A stretch of DNA of 37,208 bases from Propionibacteriaceae bacterium (lineage in GTDB: Bacteria; Actinomycetota; Actinomycetes; Propionibacteriales; Propionibacteriaceae): NCBI GenBank assembly GCA_031285845.1, contig JAITVK010000025.1, positions 1 through 37,208 on the forward strand, given 5' to 3'. Positions 1-8,952 of the stretch are shown here, one piece after another (positions within the stretch are counted from its first letter, which is position 1; the number at the start of each line of letters is the position of its first letter). The notes under the pieces are model-generated. The model made no database searches. It saw only the letters and a list, made by a program, of their open reading frames with translations, and was not told the DNA's origin. The position numbers were made by a program, and so were the translations under genes.

Positions 1-3000
1 TCGACCGTCGCACCAGGCTCACCACGACCCGTCACCGTCGGCGTCGAATCATTCGTCACCGAACCCGGCGCAGGAGACGAAATCACCGGAACAGAAGGCG
101 CCGTCGTATCCACCACAAAACCGGTCGGAGTCGATGCGGGGCTCTTGTTGCCCGCTGGATCGGACTGGGTGGCGCTCACGGTGTGAGGACCCTCGGCCAG
201 TGGTGTGGTCGGAGTCAACGACCAGGTGCCATCAGGGCGAACCGTGGCTTTGCCAATCGGAGTGCCGTCGACCGAGACTTCCACAGTGTTGCCCGGCTCG
301 CCAGTGCCCGTGATCTCAGGCGTCGAGTCATTCGTCACCGCTCCCGGGGCGGGACCCGTCACGGTCGGAGCGCCCGGAGCCTTGGAATCGACCGTGAAAT
401 CGTTGTTGGCCTCGGGTGAGGTGTTTCCGGCCGGATCGGTCGCCGTGGCGACCACTTCTTGGGGGCCTTCGGGCAGCGGCGTGGTCGGAGTCAACGACCA
501 GGTGCCGTCAGGCTGAACGACCGTCTTACCGATCGGTTCGTCGCCCAGATCGCGGCGATCGCGCACGGTGATCTCGTCACCGGGAGTGCCTGTGCCTTTG
601 ATATCCGGGGTCGAATCAGTCGTGGTCGACTCGTCCGGTGGAGTGGTGATCACCGGCGCGGTGGGGACCGTCGTGTCGACGGTGAATGTGCTGGTCGTCG
701 GACTCGACGTGTTGCCCGTCGGGTCGGTCTGGGTCGCCCTGAGCGCGTGCGGGCCCTCACCCAACGGGGTCGACGGGGTGTACGACCAGTTGCCGTTGGG
801 GTCGACCAGAACCTCGACTGGGGTCCCGTCGTCGATGCTGAGCTGAACCTTGGCGCCGGGCTCGCCGACTCCGGTGATCACCGGAGTCGTGTTCTTGGTG
901 CTCGACCCGTTGGCCGGGGCGGTGATCACCGGCGGAAGAGCAGTCGTGTCGACCGTCACCTGCGCCGAGTCGGTCGGTCCTTCCGGAGTGCCCGCAGGAG
1001 TGGTCTGCGTGGCGACCAGCACATGCGGACCGTCGGCCAGCGGAGTGCTCACCTGGCAGGTCCAGGTGCCGTCGGCTTGGACTGTCGCGGTGCACACCGG
1101 CTGGCCACCGTCGCTGATCGTGACCGTGTCGCCGGGATGACCGGTGCCCGAGATGGTTGGCGTCGGTTGGCCGATCGTCGTGCCGTTGATCGGGGTCGTG
1201 ATGACCACTGGCGTTGGGGCTGCTTGATCGACGATGAAGTTGTTCGTCGTGTCGGGACTCTTGTTACCCGCCGGATCGACCTGATTGGCGGTGACAGTGT
1301 GAGCGCCAGGGTTCAGCGGTGCGGTGTCAGGAACCTGATATTCCCAGTTCCCGTTGGTGTCGACCGTGGCGGTTCCGACTTCGGTTCCGTCGATGCTGAC
1401 ATGCACGGTCGCCCCCGGCTCACCCGTGCCAGAGACCAGCGGCGTGGTGTCGTTGGTGCTGGACCCGTCAACCGGGGCAGAGATCACCGGTGCAGCCGGA
1501 GGGGTGTTGTCGACGTTGTGTCGATTAGGCCCGACGACCGCTTTGCCCATGTCGAGTTTCATGCCTGCTCCGCCGAGGAACGTCATGCGGGCGGCGACCT
1601 CAGTGAATGTCCCTTGGCCATCGACGTTCTCCTCTTGAACGTTCATAGTCAGGTTCATCACCTGTCCGAACAGTGCCAGCGCGGGGGACAACACGGCGCC
1701 CATGCCGGAGAAGAGCGTGCCGATGGTGGCGCCGGCGGTCGCGATCGCGCCAGAGATGACAGGTTGGACGACTGTCGACAGGCCGGTTTGAACCAGCGAG
1801 ATCGCCGGATTGATGACGGCCGCGCCCAGTGACGCCAGACCAGATCCGCTCACCTGGAGAGTTTGCGCACCGGAGATGAAGTCTTGCAGGCTGCCGTCGT
1901 ACGACACGCCGACTGTGCCGGAGACACAGCCGAGGAAGGGCAACTGGGGAACCGGGCAGCCACCGCCGGAGACAGTCAGCCGCACACTGCTGAGCGCGTT
2001 CTGCACGATGGTGTTGATCTGGTTTTGGAACCCGCTCATGATCGTGTTGATCTGATTGCCGACTGCCGTGGCGAACTGTGACGAGAAGACCTCGGTGTTC
2101 GGCGGCAGGTTGTTCAGCGCCAGCAGCGTGTTCATATCGATGGTGATCGTGCCCTTGCTGATGTTGACTGTGACACCGCCGGAGGACATGTCCTGGTTGA
2201 GGACGGAGTCGACCGCCTGACGCAGGTCGACACTCAGGTTTGCGCTGAGGTTCACGCTTCCGCCGAGCACGTTCAACCCGGTGCTCAACGTGCTGGTGAT
2301 GGTGGAGATGATGGTGCCGGCGATCCCGTTGATGGCGTCAGACACCGTCCCGATAGCTGTGTTCAGCGTCGACACGGCCGGTTCGAAGATCGGTGAGGTC
2401 AACGTCATCGTGGCATCCCCGATCGCATAACCGCGACAGTGGGTCGGATCAGACAGGTTGGCGCAACTGGTCGACAGGTTGGTCCCGTTGGCCAGTTGAG
2501 CCCCATCGAGAGCTGCCACGCCGGTGACCGCTCCCAGGTGGAGGTTGGCGGTCGACAGCAGCGGAGTCGCTGGCAGAATCTTCATCAAGTCGAACGTGGC
2601 GTCTGCTGGGAAGCCCGAGGTTCCGGACACGTCCACGACTCCGTCTGAACTGACCGCGCCAGAGGCGGCTTTGGCGATTCCGTCGGGCCCTGCGTAGGCG
2701 TACTGGTTCGCCAGCCCGCCTTTGACAAGATCGGTGAAAGGAAGCGAGATCCCCGACAGGTTGATGTTGACCAGTCCGAGCGCTCCGGTGGCGTCCAGAT
2801 CGCCAGTGTTGACCACCGCTGGTTGCGCCGGGCTCTGTTCGACATAGTCAGCCTTCACCCCCGCCAAGCCCGCCACCGCGGACGTGTCCACCCCCCCGAG
2901 GATGGTGCCGCTGATGAATTGGGCGCTGGAATGCGCCTGGTCGCCAGTGGCCGCCTGGGTGATCGGCGCACCCGCGACCACGAAGGACAGCATAGTCAGT

Positions 3001-3047
3001 GTCGCCACCGACAACGCCAACCATCGGGTTGGATTGGTCTTACTCAT
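1..3047 (-). CDS. Secreted choice-of-anchor G-like protein with Ig-like repeats (5' part; C-terminus outside window)
   Basis: About 1015 codons are visible, running off the left edge. The ATG at 3047 follows an AGAGGAAAG ribosome site. The N-terminus (MSKTNPTRW then a long hydrophobic stretch to residue ~32, GAPITQA) is a secretion signal. Residues ~35-510 resemble the N-terminal region of 'choice-of-anchor G' actinobacterial surface proteins: SAQFISGTILGG near the start, then DATGALGLVNINLSG, a NQYAYA segment and later many small polar/hydrophobic repeats. From residue ~512 onward there are five complete Ig-like repeats and the start of a sixth, about 90-95 aa each, with the pattern APVIT.P.dGs.TNDSTP.I.GTGEPG.tV...G...W...P..PL.eGpHtv.AtqtDPAGN.SP...fvVDtt (Big_6-type). 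No catalytic motif is seen. The role is probably cell-surface adhesion or display. The anchor type cannot be judged because the 3' end is missing. The same repeat type recurs at the C-terminal end of the giant gene at 20754-31256. Confidence 0.75.
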   Translation of the reverse strand, partial: MSKTNPTRWLALSVATLTMLSFVVAGAPITQAATGDQAHSSAQFISGTILGGVDTSAVAGLAGVKADYVEQSPAQPAVVNTGDLDATGALGLVNINLSGISLPFTDLVKGGLANQYAYAGPDGIAKAASGAVSSDGVVDVSGTSGFPADATFDLMKILPATPLLSTANLHLGAVTGVAALDGAQLANGTNLSTSCANLSDPTHCRGYAIGDATMTLTSPIFEPAVSTLNTAIGTVSDAINGIAGTIISTITSTLSTGLNVLGGSVNLSANLSVDLRQAVDSVLNQDMSSGGVTVNISKGTITIDMNTLLALNNLPPNTEVFSSQFATAVGNQINTIMSGFQNQINTIVQNALSSVRLTVSGGGCPVPQLPFLGCVSGTVGVSYDGSLQDFISGAQTLQVSGSGLASLGAAVINPAISLVQTGLSTVVQPVISGAIATAGATIGTLFSGMGAVLSPALALFGQVMNLTMNVQEENVDGQGTFTEVAARMTFLGGAGMKLDMGKAVVGPNRHNVDNTPPAAPVISAPVDGSSTNDTTPLVSGTGEPGATVHVSIDGTEVGTATVDTNGNWEYQVPDTAPLNPGAHTVTANQVDPAGNKSPDTTNNFIVDQAAPTPVVITTPINGTTIGQPTPTISGTGHPGDTVTISDGGQPVCTATVQADGTWTCQVSTPLADGPHVLVATQTTPAGTPEGPTDSAQVTVDTTALPPVITAPANGSSTKNTTPVITGVGEPGAKVQLSIDDGTPVEVLVDPNGNWSYTPSTPLGEGPHALRATQTDPTGNTSSPTTSTFTVDTTVPTAPVITTPPDESTTTDSTPDIKGTGTPGDEITVRDRRDLGDEPIGKTVVQPDGTWSLTPTTPLPEGPQEVVATATDPAGNTSPEANNDFTVDSKAPGAPTVTGPAPGAVTNDSTPEITGTGEPGNTVEVSVDGTPIGKATVRPDGTWSLTPTTPLAEGPHTVSATQSDPAGNKSPASTPTGFVVDTTAPSVPVISSPAPGSVTNDSTPTVTGRGEPGATV

Positions 3048-3398
3048 GGATTCTTTCCTCTTGAGATGGGTGCTGGGCGGTGATCCCGCCAGCGGGTTTG
3101 CTCGATCACAGTGTCAGGTCGAATCCGAGACCCGCCCGGTCGACGACCCGGGGTCGTTCGAGAGGGTTGGTTGATGTCATGGGCACGCTTCATGGAGTCC
3201 GCCCGACGATGCCACCGTGGGTCGAATCAACCTGGCGTGGGGGTGAAACGTGCCAAGGCACGGCGTGGCCATGCCCTCGCTTCATGTCAGACTCGATGTC
3301 GAGACACTGTCGATCCTTAGTCCCTATCCCTGGTCCCTAAGGCTGCCTCCACCATAAACCGCTATCGAATCTATGTCAATAGCGTAAAGATAGCTAAA
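3048..3398 (-). promoter_or_regulatory. Long untranslated leader and promoter region of the Ig-repeat protein
   Basis: No convincing gene lies in this 351-nt gap. Read on the minus strand it begins with an A/T-rich block (3355-3398) holding a good promoter (3351-3379), followed by about 295 nt of leader before the ATG at 3047. The leader has several self-complementary stretches: CCTTAG (3315-3320) pairs with CTAAGG (3337-3342), and GC-rich palindromic sequence lies around 3140-3160. No known riboswitch consensus was recognised. Confidence 0.5.
3351..3379 (-). promoter_or_regulatory. Sigma70-type promoter of the Ig-repeat protein gene
   Basis: On the minus strand a perfect TTGACA -35 box (3374-3379) is followed by exactly 17 nt and a TATGGT -10 box (3351-3356; matches TAnnnT). 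Transcription would begin near 3344. Box quality and spacing make this the clearest promoter in the window. Confidence 0.65.
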
Positions 3399-4661
3399 TC
3401 ATTGCCTCGATCGGCGCTTCGCCTCGTACCGTCCCAAGTATTCTGTTCGAAAGGCCTCGAAGTCGCCGTCGACGATCGACGACCGGATCCGCTCGACCAG
3501 TCGCACGTGAAACCGCTCATTATGTATGGTCATCAGCGTGTAGAGCAGCAGTTCTTTGGAGCGCGCCAAGTGGTGAAGGTACGCCCTCGTGTGATGGGTG
3601 CAGGTGTAGCAATCGCAGTCAGCCTCCAGCGGGGTGAAACTGCGCTTGGACGGCAAGGTGTCGACGTTGTACCACCCGTCGTCAGTGTAGGCCCGCCCAT
3701 TGCGCGCTGTGCGCGACGGGTTGACACAGTCGAACGTGTCGACCCCGGCCTCGATGGCACAGAACAAGTCCTCCGGCTCTGAGATACCGAGCAGATGACG
3801 GGGTTTGTCCACCGGAAGTTCTTCGTTGATCCAGCCACAAATCGTGCCCAAATTCTGCTTCTCCAACGCCCCGCCCAAACCGAAGCCGTCGAACATCTGA
3901 CCGTCCACCTCGGCCGTGGCCAGATCATGGGCGGCCTTGCGGCGCAGATCCTCGTACTGCGCGCCTTGGACGACTCCGAACAGTGCTTGGTACGGCTTGG
4001 TGGCGCGCTCAGCGGTCAATCGGCGATGTTCGGCCAGGCAACGCAACGCCCAGGCGTACGTCCGCTCCAACGAGCGCTCCTGGTAGGGGCGAGTGTTCAT
4101 CAGCGTGGTGCATTCGTCGAAGGCGAACATGATATCCGCGCCGAGCTGATGCTGAATCCCCATCGACACCTCAGGCGTGAAACGATGTTTCGACCCGTCG
4201 CGGTAGGACCGGAAGTTCACCCCGTCGTCGTCAACCAAAGCCAAGCGATCCTTGCCTGGGGCGATGACGTCGTCGTCGGCCAACCCGGTGACATCCATCG
4301 CCAAGACTTTCTTGAATCCCGCCCCTTGGCTGAGGACCTGGAATCCGCCGGAGTCGGTGAACGTCGGGCCCTGCCACCCCATGAAGGCCGCCACACCGCC
4401 CGCCTCATCGACCAAATCAGCGCCAGGCTGCAGATACAGATGGTAAGCGTTGGCCAGAACCGCTTGCGCGCCGAGGGCGGCGATGTCTCGGGGCAGCAGC
4501 GCCTTGACGGTCGCCTGAGTGCCGACGACGATGAAAGCCGGGGTGAGAATCGGACCATGTGGGGTGTGAATCACCCCACAGCGCCCTAGACGCCCAGGAA
4601 TCGACTGCTCGGGCTGAAACCCGAAGCCGGTCGCAGGAGCGCAAGTGGTGGGTGTGGTCAT
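3399..4661 (-). CDS. tgt: tRNA-guanine/queuine transglycosylase
   Basis: This enzyme exchanges guanine-34 of GUN-anticodon tRNAs for a queuosine precursor base, in the cytoplasm. The 420-aa protein shows the family landmarks: TPAFIVVGTQATVKAL near the N-terminus, AYHLYLQPG, the catalytic-region FTDSGGFQVLS, FDECTT, ALFGVVQGAQYEDLR, FDGFGLGGALE, and a C-terminal zinc site (DCDCYTCTHHTRAYLHHL, i.e. CxCxxC...H). The start is placed at the ATG at 4661 rather than 4670, because GAAAGG (4671-4676) is 9 nt from the former and abuts the latter. It is the last gene of the hrcA-dnaJ-rsmE-tgt run, 13 nt after rsmE. No other queuosine gene is in view, so the precursor is either salvaged or made elsewhere in the genome. 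Confidence 0.93.
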   Translation of the reverse strand: MTTPTTCAPATGFGFQPEQSIPGRLGRCGVIHTPHGPILTPAFIVVGTQATVKALLPRDIAALGAQAVLANAYHLYLQPGADLVDEAGGVAAFMGWQGPTFTDSGGFQVLSQGAGFKKVLAMDVTGLADDDVIAPGKDRLALVDDDGVNFRSYRDGSKHRFTPEVSMGIQHQLGADIMFAFDECTTLMNTRPYQERSLERTYAWALRCLAEHRRLTAERATKPYQALFGVVQGAQYEDLRRKAAHDLATAEVDGQMFDGFGLGGALEKQNLGTICGWINEELPVDKPRHLLGISEPEDLFCAIEAGVDTFDCVNPSRTARNGRAYTDDGWYNVDTLPSKRSFTPLEADCDCYTCTHHTRAYLHHLARSKELLLYTLMTIHNERFHVRLVERIRSSIVDGDFEAFRTEYLGRYEAKRRSRQ

Positions 4662-4670
4662 CCGTGTCAT

Positions 4671-4676
4671 CCTTTC
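4671..4676 (-). promoter_or_regulatory. Ribosome binding site deciding the tgt start
   Basis: GAAAGG on the minus strand lies 9 nt before the ATG at 4661 and directly against the ATG at 4670. Only the downstream ATG is at a workable distance. Confidence 0.55.
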
Positions 4677-5421
4677 ACCGATGCTGTTGGGCGGCCCACA
4701 GCGTGCGCGCCTGGGTCACGGCCACCGCACCGGCGGTCGACGTCCGCAACACGGTTGGCCCGAGGCCCACCACCTGAGCGCCGCTGGCTTGGAAGACATC
4801 GAGCTCATGATCGGTCAGCCCGCCTTCGGGCCCGATCACGATCAGGCAGGACTCGACGTCACCCAGAGAACAGTCAGTCAAAGCCACGGTCGCTTTCTCG
4901 TGCATCACCAACGCCAGCGTCGAGGCTTGGATGAGGTCGGCGATCTCGGCTGTGGTCGCCAACTCGGCGATGGTGGGAAAACTGAGACGTCTGGCTTGCT
5001 TGGAAGCTTCTCGGGCGACCACTGACCATTTGCGTCGCCCCGCCTCGGCCTTGTCGGACGACCATTTCACGATCGAACGATTCGCTTGCCACGGAACGAT
5101 GGCGTCGACGCCGACCTCGGTCATCAGGTCGATCGCCTGATCGGCCCGATCATTCTTCGGCAGCGCTTGGACCACAGTGATGGCTGGGCGCCGCAAAGCC
5201 TCGGTCACCACCTCAGTGACCTCGACCTCGACCTTGGAAGCGGTGACACTGGCCACCTCGCCGATCACACCCTGACCCAAACCGTTGGTCACCGTGACAG
5301 CCTCACCGATCCTCAGGCGACGTACGACGCCGGCGTGGTGAGCTTCCGACCCGGTGATGGCGACCGTCGCCCCGAGACCGACGTCGAGCGCAAGCTCGGC
5401 CACGAAGAAGCCGTCACTCAC
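4675..5421 (-). CDS. rsmE: 16S rRNA (uracil-1498-N3)-methyltransferase
   Basis: RsmE is a SPOUT-class, SAM-dependent enzyme that methylates N3 of U1498 in 16S rRNA. The 248-aa protein has the expected parts: an N-terminal PUA-like region ([23 protein letters not shown]), the central [31 protein letters not shown] stretch, [15 protein letters not shown]-like sequence, and the C-terminal SAM-binding knot ([16 protein letters not shown], then [17 protein letters not shown]). The GTG start overlaps the dnaJ stop by 4 nt (GTGA), which implies translational coupling; no strong ribosome site of its own is seen. Placement directly after dnaJ is common in actinobacteria and many Firmicutes. Confidence 0.93.
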   Translation of the reverse strand: MSDGFFVAELALDVGLGATVAITGSEAHHAGVVRRLRIGEAVTVTNGLGQGVIGEVASVTASKVEVEVTEVVTEALRRPAITVVQALPKNDRADQAIDLMTEVGVDAIVPWQANRSIVKWSSDKAEAGRRKWSVVAREASKQARRLSFPTIAELATTAEIADLIQASTLALVMHEKATVALTDCSLGDVESCLIVIGPEGGLTDHELDVFQASGAQVVGLGPTVLRTSTAGAVAVTQARTLWAAQQHR

Positions 5422-6572
5422 GAGAACGCGTCCTTCAACCGTCCGAAGAAACCCTTGGACGAGGTGGGGCGGATCGGCCCATCTTCGCCACGGGCAGCGG
5501 CCAACTGGTTGAGCAACTCGCGCTGGGTCTCATCCAAACCGGTCGGGGTCACCACCATGACAGTGACGGCCAGATCGCCACGTCCGCGTCCACGCAGTTT
5601 CGGCACCCCCATGCCCCGGGTCACCATGCGCGCCCCAGTCTGGGTTCCAGCCGGGATGGTGACCGTGACGGTCTGATTCTCCGGATCACAATCCTCACGC
5701 TCGGAGTCGAGGGTCATGACTTGCAGCTCGGCGCCGAGCGCGGCTGCGGTCATCGGCACCTCCAACGTGGTCTCCAGATCGTCCCCGCGGCGGGCGAAGA
5801 CCTCATGATCTTGGACACTAAGTTCGATATAGAGGTCACCGGCCGGGCCGCCGCCAGTGCCGACATCGCCTTGAGACTCCAACCGAATCCGGTTGCCCGT
5901 GGTGACACCGGCGGGAACTTTCACCGTCACCGTACGCTTGACTCGAACTCGACCTTCCGAGTAGCAGTCCGGGCAAGGGTGTTCGATGATCGTGCCGTAG
6001 CCGCGGCATTGCGGGCAAGGCGAGGCCGTACGGATGTCACCAATGAAGGAACGCTGCACCTGGGTGACTTCGCCTCGACCCTGGCAGGTTCGACAGGTGA
6101 CCGGCTTGGTTCCGTCGGCCGCGCCCGATCCACCGCAGGTGGAACACACGACCATCGAGTCGATCGTCAAATCTTCGGTGACGCCGAAGGCCGCCTCGAC
6201 TAGTTTCAACGACACCCGCTCCAGTCGGTCTTGGCCACGGGCGACCCGCGAGCGCGGGCCGCGCGACCCGCCCATGCCCGAGCCGAACATCGCGTCGACG
6301 ATGGTGGTGAAATCGAAACCCCCGCCGAAGCCGTTGAAACCGGGCATCCCGGATTGAGACATCGGGTCGCCGCCGCGATCATACAAGCTGCGCTTCTGCT
6401 GGTCGGACAAGACTTCGTAGGCTTCACCGATCTGCTTGAACTTTTCAGCCGCGCCCTCCTCCGTCGCCACGTCGGGATGGTATTTCATCGCCAACTTGCG
6501 ATAGGCCTTTTTGATCTCTTCCTCGGAAGCGTCGCGGGGCACGCCAAGCACAGCATAATAGTCAGTTGTCAT
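5418..6572 (-). CDS. dnaJ: Chaperone protein DnaJ (class I Hsp40)
   Basis: This is the co-chaperone that stimulates the DnaK ATPase and delivers unfolded substrates. The 384-aa protein has a J domain (residues ~1-70: [24 protein letters not shown] with the HPD motif in KYHPDVA), a short Gly/Phe linker ([10 protein letters not shown]), a four-repeat zinc region ([33 protein letters not shown]) and the C-terminal substrate-binding domain ([12 protein letters not shown]). The fourth zinc repeat deviates slightly (CPDCYSEG instead of CxxCxGxG), which is common in this family. It starts 1 nt after hrcA ends and overlaps rsmE by 4 nt. The hrcA linkage marks it as the second DnaJ of actinobacteria (DnaJ2-type), distinct from the one in the dnaK operon. 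Confidence 0.96.
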   Translation of the reverse strand: MTTDYYAVLGVPRDASEEEIKKAYRKLAMKYHPDVATEEGAAEKFKQIGEAYEVLSDQQKRSLYDRGGDPMSQSGMPGFNGFGGGFDFTTIVDAMFGSGMGGSRGPRSRVARGQDRLERVSLKLVEAAFGVTEDLTIDSMVVCSTCGGSGAADGTKPVTCRTCQGRGEVTQVQRSFIGDIRTASPCPQCRGYGTIIEHPCPDCYSEGRVRVKRTVTVKVPAGVTTGNRIRLESQGDVGTGGGPAGDLYIELSVQDHEVFARRGDDLETTLEVPMTAAALGAELQVMTLDSEREDCDPENQTVTVTIPAGTQTGARMVTRGMGVPKLRGRGRGDLAVTVMVVTPTGLDETQRELLNQLAAARGEDGPIRPTSSKGFFGRLKDAFS

Positions 6573-6573
6573 T

Positions 6574-7581
6574 TCATCTTTCAGCCAGGATACGACTCAC
6601 ATAACGAGCCACTGCTCTCACCGAGGCCATGGTCGCGGGGTAGTCCATCCGGGTCGGACCGACCACTCCCAGTCCGGCGCCGGTGGTGTCGACGCCATAA
6701 CTGCTGGCGACCACCGAAGCGGACGCCAGGTTGACGTGATGATTCTCTTGCCCGATGCGCACGGTCACGTCACTGGTCGCCTCGCCCAACAGTTTGAGCA
6801 GGACGACCTGTTCCTCCAAGGCGTCCAGAATCGGAGCCAGCGAGGTCTTGAACTCATCGGAGAACTGGGTCAGGTTGTTGATCCCAGCCACCACAACTTT
6901 GGTCGACCGCTCAGCGGCCAGGATGTCCAGTAGCGCGGCGACCACTGTGGAGGCCAACCCGCGAACTTCTGGCATGAGACAGCTGGTGAAGTCTTGCAAC
7001 ATCTCCGCCGCCCGTCGAGGCCCCATACCAGCCAACGCCTCGTTGAGTCGCTCCCGAACCAGCCCGACCGTGTTCTCGTCGGCCACACCGAGATCGATGG
7101 TGCGTTGAGACACTTTGCCCGACGAGTTGACCAAAATCAGCAGGACTCGAGTGTCATGCAGCGGCACGATGTCGATGCGGCGTACGACCGCTGAGGTCAT
7201 CGTCGGATATTGCATGATCGCCACTTGTGAGGTCACTTGAGCCAACAGACGGACCGTACGGCTGACGATGTCGTCAATGTCGACCACCCCTGACAGGAAG
7301 GCAGCGATGGCTTTCTTCTCGCCGATGCTGAGCGGCTTCATCATCCCCAGCCGATCGACGAACAAGCGATAGCCCTTGTCGGTCGGGATCCGCCCCGCCG
7401 ACGTGTGAGGGTGAGTGATGTAGCCTTCCTCTTCCAAGGCCGCCATGTCATTGCGCACCGTGGCCGAACTCACATCAAGGTTGTGACGTTCCACGATGGC
7501 GCGTGAACCGACCGGCTCCCGCGAGAAAACGTAGTCGGTGACGATGGCTCGTAAAACGGCCAGCTTTCTGTCATCGAGCAT
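6574..7581 (-). CDS. hrcA: Heat-inducible transcription repressor HrcA
   Basis: HrcA binds CIRCE operators and represses class I heat-shock genes; GroEL normally keeps it active. The 335-aa protein has an N-terminal winged helix ([71 protein letters not shown]..., residues 1-70) and the GAF-like C-terminal domain ([21 protein letters not shown]; a [16 protein letters not shown] signature near the end). The start is taken at the ATG at 7581 because AGGAGG (7587-7592) sits 5 nt upstream; the GTG at 7587 overlaps that site. The perfect CIRCE 32 nt upstream indicates autoregulation of the whole operon. Confidence 0.96.
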   Translation of the reverse strand: MLDDRKLAVLRAIVTDYVFSREPVGSRAIVERHNLDVSSATVRNDMAALEEEGYITHPHTSAGRIPTDKGYRLFVDRLGMMKPLSIGEKKAIAAFLSGVVDIDDIVSRTVRLLAQVTSQVAIMQYPTMTSAVVRRIDIVPLHDTRVLLILVNSSGKVSQRTIDLGVADENTVGLVRERLNEALAGMGPRRAAEMLQDFTSCLMPEVRGLASTVVAALLDILAAERSTKVVVAGINNLTQFSDEFKTSLAPILDALEEQVVLLKLLGEATSDVTVRIGQENHHVNLASASVVASSYGVDTTGAGLGVVGPTRMDYPATMASVRAVARYVSRILAER

Positions 7582-7586
7582 CCCCA

Positions 7587-7592
7587 CCTCCT
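7587..7592 (-). promoter_or_regulatory. Ribosome binding site deciding the hrcA start
   Basis: AGGAGG on the minus strand with 5-nt spacing to the ATG at 7581. The alternative in-frame GTG at 7587 lies within the site itself and is therefore rejected as a start. Confidence 0.7.
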
Positions 7593-7612
7593 CTCCAGAG
7601 CATACCCGGGCA

Positions 7613-7643
7613 GACTAGCACTCCCCCCGCCCGAGTGCTAGTC
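7613..7643. promoter_or_regulatory. CIRCE operator (HrcA binding site)
   Basis: The perfect inverted repeat GACTAGCACTC (7613-7623), 9-nt spacer, GAGTGCTAGTC (7633-7643) matches the CIRCE consensus TTAGCACTC-N9-GAGTGCTAA, with arms extended to 11 bp. It lies immediately upstream of hrcA, so HrcA is expected to repress hrcA-dnaJ-rsmE-tgt from here. Confidence 0.95.
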
Positions 7644-7663
7644 TACAGGGACGAGGGGCGAGA

Positions 7664-7735
7664 GCAGTAGTCAAGCTCGCTCGACTACTGCCGAGGCCGA
7701 GGAACCTGTTGCAGGGGCGAAGCCCCGAACACAGG
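7664..7735. repeat. Two hairpins in the divergent hrcA / MBL-hydrolase intergenic region
   Basis: GCAGTAGTC (7664-7672) is perfectly complementary to GACTACTGC (7683-7691) around a 10-nt loop. A second hairpin has the core GGGGC-GAA-GCCCC (7714-7726), enclosed by CCTGT (7705-7709) and ACAGG (7731-7735). No gene ends here, so a terminator role is not obvious. They could be operators or a structured leader of the plus-strand hydrolase. Confidence 0.4.
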
Positions 7736-7834
7736 GACGTGAGCGACCTCTGACGCAATCCGTGCCGTCTCGTCGCGCACCCCCGACCGTTTTCAGACTC
7801 GTCACACCCGGGGTGGAACCGTTACGCTGGCCAG

Positions 7835-8701
7835 ATGGAGTTCACCCAGGTTCGCCCCCACCTTTTCACTGCTCATCTCGAGGCCGCCCACGCGTCGGCC
7901 TGCCTGGTCGTCGGTCGTACGAGCGCACTGTTGGTGGACACTGGTTCGTCGAACCAAGTCGGCGCTCAGATCCGTGACGCGATTGGGGCGGTGAGCGCGG
8001 TCCCGCTGACCACAGTCGTGGCGTCGCACGCCCATTGGGATCACGCGCTCGGACTGGGAGCGTTCGCCGACATCGCAGACACCATCGGCGCGGAGCACTT
8101 CGACGAGGATCTACTGGGAGTTGAGAACGCCACCTGGGCCAAGACTCATCGGGTGAATCTGAAGAAGGCGGCTCGCCCGAATCACCACGTGTCGCTGATC
8201 GCGGTGCGGGATCTGGGCGGGATCACCGTCGAGATCGCCCATTTCGGCCAGGCGCACACCCGGTCGGACCTGGTCGTGGCGGTGCCAGAGTCGCAAGCCT
8301 TGATCGTCGGTGATCTGGTCGAAGACGGAACTCCCCAATTTGACGAGTCGACCAGTCTGGATGGTTGGGTACGCGCCCTGGATTCGCTCCACTCGCTGCT
8401 GCGCGACGACACGGTCGTCATCCCCGGTCACGGCCCAGCGCTGCACGCCGGCCACGTCGCCCATTTCCGTACCGGCTTGGCTGCGATCTGGGACCAAGCC
8501 GAGTGGGCCTACCACCGCGAGATTCACCAAGCCGAGGTCTACGACTACGACCAACTCCAGTGGCCCTGGGATCGCGCCACCGTCGAGCGAGGGATCGCCA
8601 TCGCCTACGCCGAGTTGGACGCGCGCCCCCACCTCCACGCCACCTCAGGCCAGATCGGCCCGAGCTTCAATGGCACGGGACTGCCGATCAGCCCAGTGTG
8701 A
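7835..8701 (+). CDS. MBL-fold metallo-hydrolase
   Basis: A 288-aa metallo-beta-lactamase-superfamily hydrolase. Metal-binding motifs are visible: the VVASHAHWDHALG segment (HxHxDH) near residue 70, AHFGQAHTRSDLVVAV (third His) near residue 130, the metal-bridging Asp in ALIVGDLVED, and VVIPGHGP (C-terminal His) near residue 198. The substrate cannot be told; glyoxalase-II-like and quorum-quenching-type hydrolases share this pattern. It is transcribed divergently from hrcA. The ATG at 7835 has only a weak ribosome site (GGGTGGAAC). A 251-nt gap separates it from the defence cassette. Confidence 0.85.
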   Translation: MEFTQVRPHLFTAHLEAAHASACLVVGRTSALLVDTGSSNQVGAQIRDAIGAVSAVPLTTVVASHAHWDHALGLGAFADIADTIGAEHFDEDLLGVENATWAKTHRVNLKKAARPNHHVSLIAVRDLGGITVEIAHFGQAHTRSDLVVAVPESQALIVGDLVEDGTPQFDESTSLDGWVRALDSLHSLLRDDTVVIPGHGPALHAGHVAHFRTGLAAIWDQAEWAYHREIHQAEVYDYDQLQWPWDRATVERGIAIAYAELDARPHLHATSGQIGPSFNGTGLPISPV

Positions 8702-8882
8702 AGCTGAGTTGGGCTCGCCGCGTTCGGGTCGGGGTGGGCCGTCCCGGGTCGAGCACGGCGCGAAAAGCTTGGTACGAACGGAGCCGCGGGCCGAACTCTC
8801 CCAACGCTAGCGTCCACAGCCATGGGCCCGCCAAGTCATGGATTTCACCCACATCTCCTCAGAACGAAAAGCAAGTGTCCTA

Positions 8883-8912
8883 TTCCCAGAAGAGTGGCAT
8901 CAGTGTTAGAGT
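8883..8912 (+). promoter_or_regulatory. Candidate promoter of the RADAR-like cassette
   Basis: TTCCCA (8883-8888) and TAGAGT (8907-8912, TAnnnT form) are separated by 18 nt and precede the ATG at 8953 by 40 nt. The -35 match is only 4/6. The rest of the 8702-8952 gap shows nothing recognisable. Confidence 0.25.
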
Positions 8913-8952
8913 GGCGCGAGATCATCATTGACCACGGAAGGTTGTCTGATCT

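Noticed and set aside
1-1510. CRISPR-like periodicity in the left-end repeats
   Set aside because: The periodicity (~270 bp) comes from in-frame Ig-like protein repeats with diverged copies; there are no short identical repeats with unique spacers.
459-1832. 457-codon plus-strand frame at the left end
   Set aside because: It is antisense to the Ig-repeat protein, whose minus-strand frame is unbroken from 3047 to the window edge with clear repeats. The plus-strand product is Arg-rich low-quality sequence.
3048-3344. Known riboswitch (c-di-AMP or cobalamin type) in the long leader
   Set aside because: I could not find the conserved core of either class; only simple self-complementary stretches are visible.
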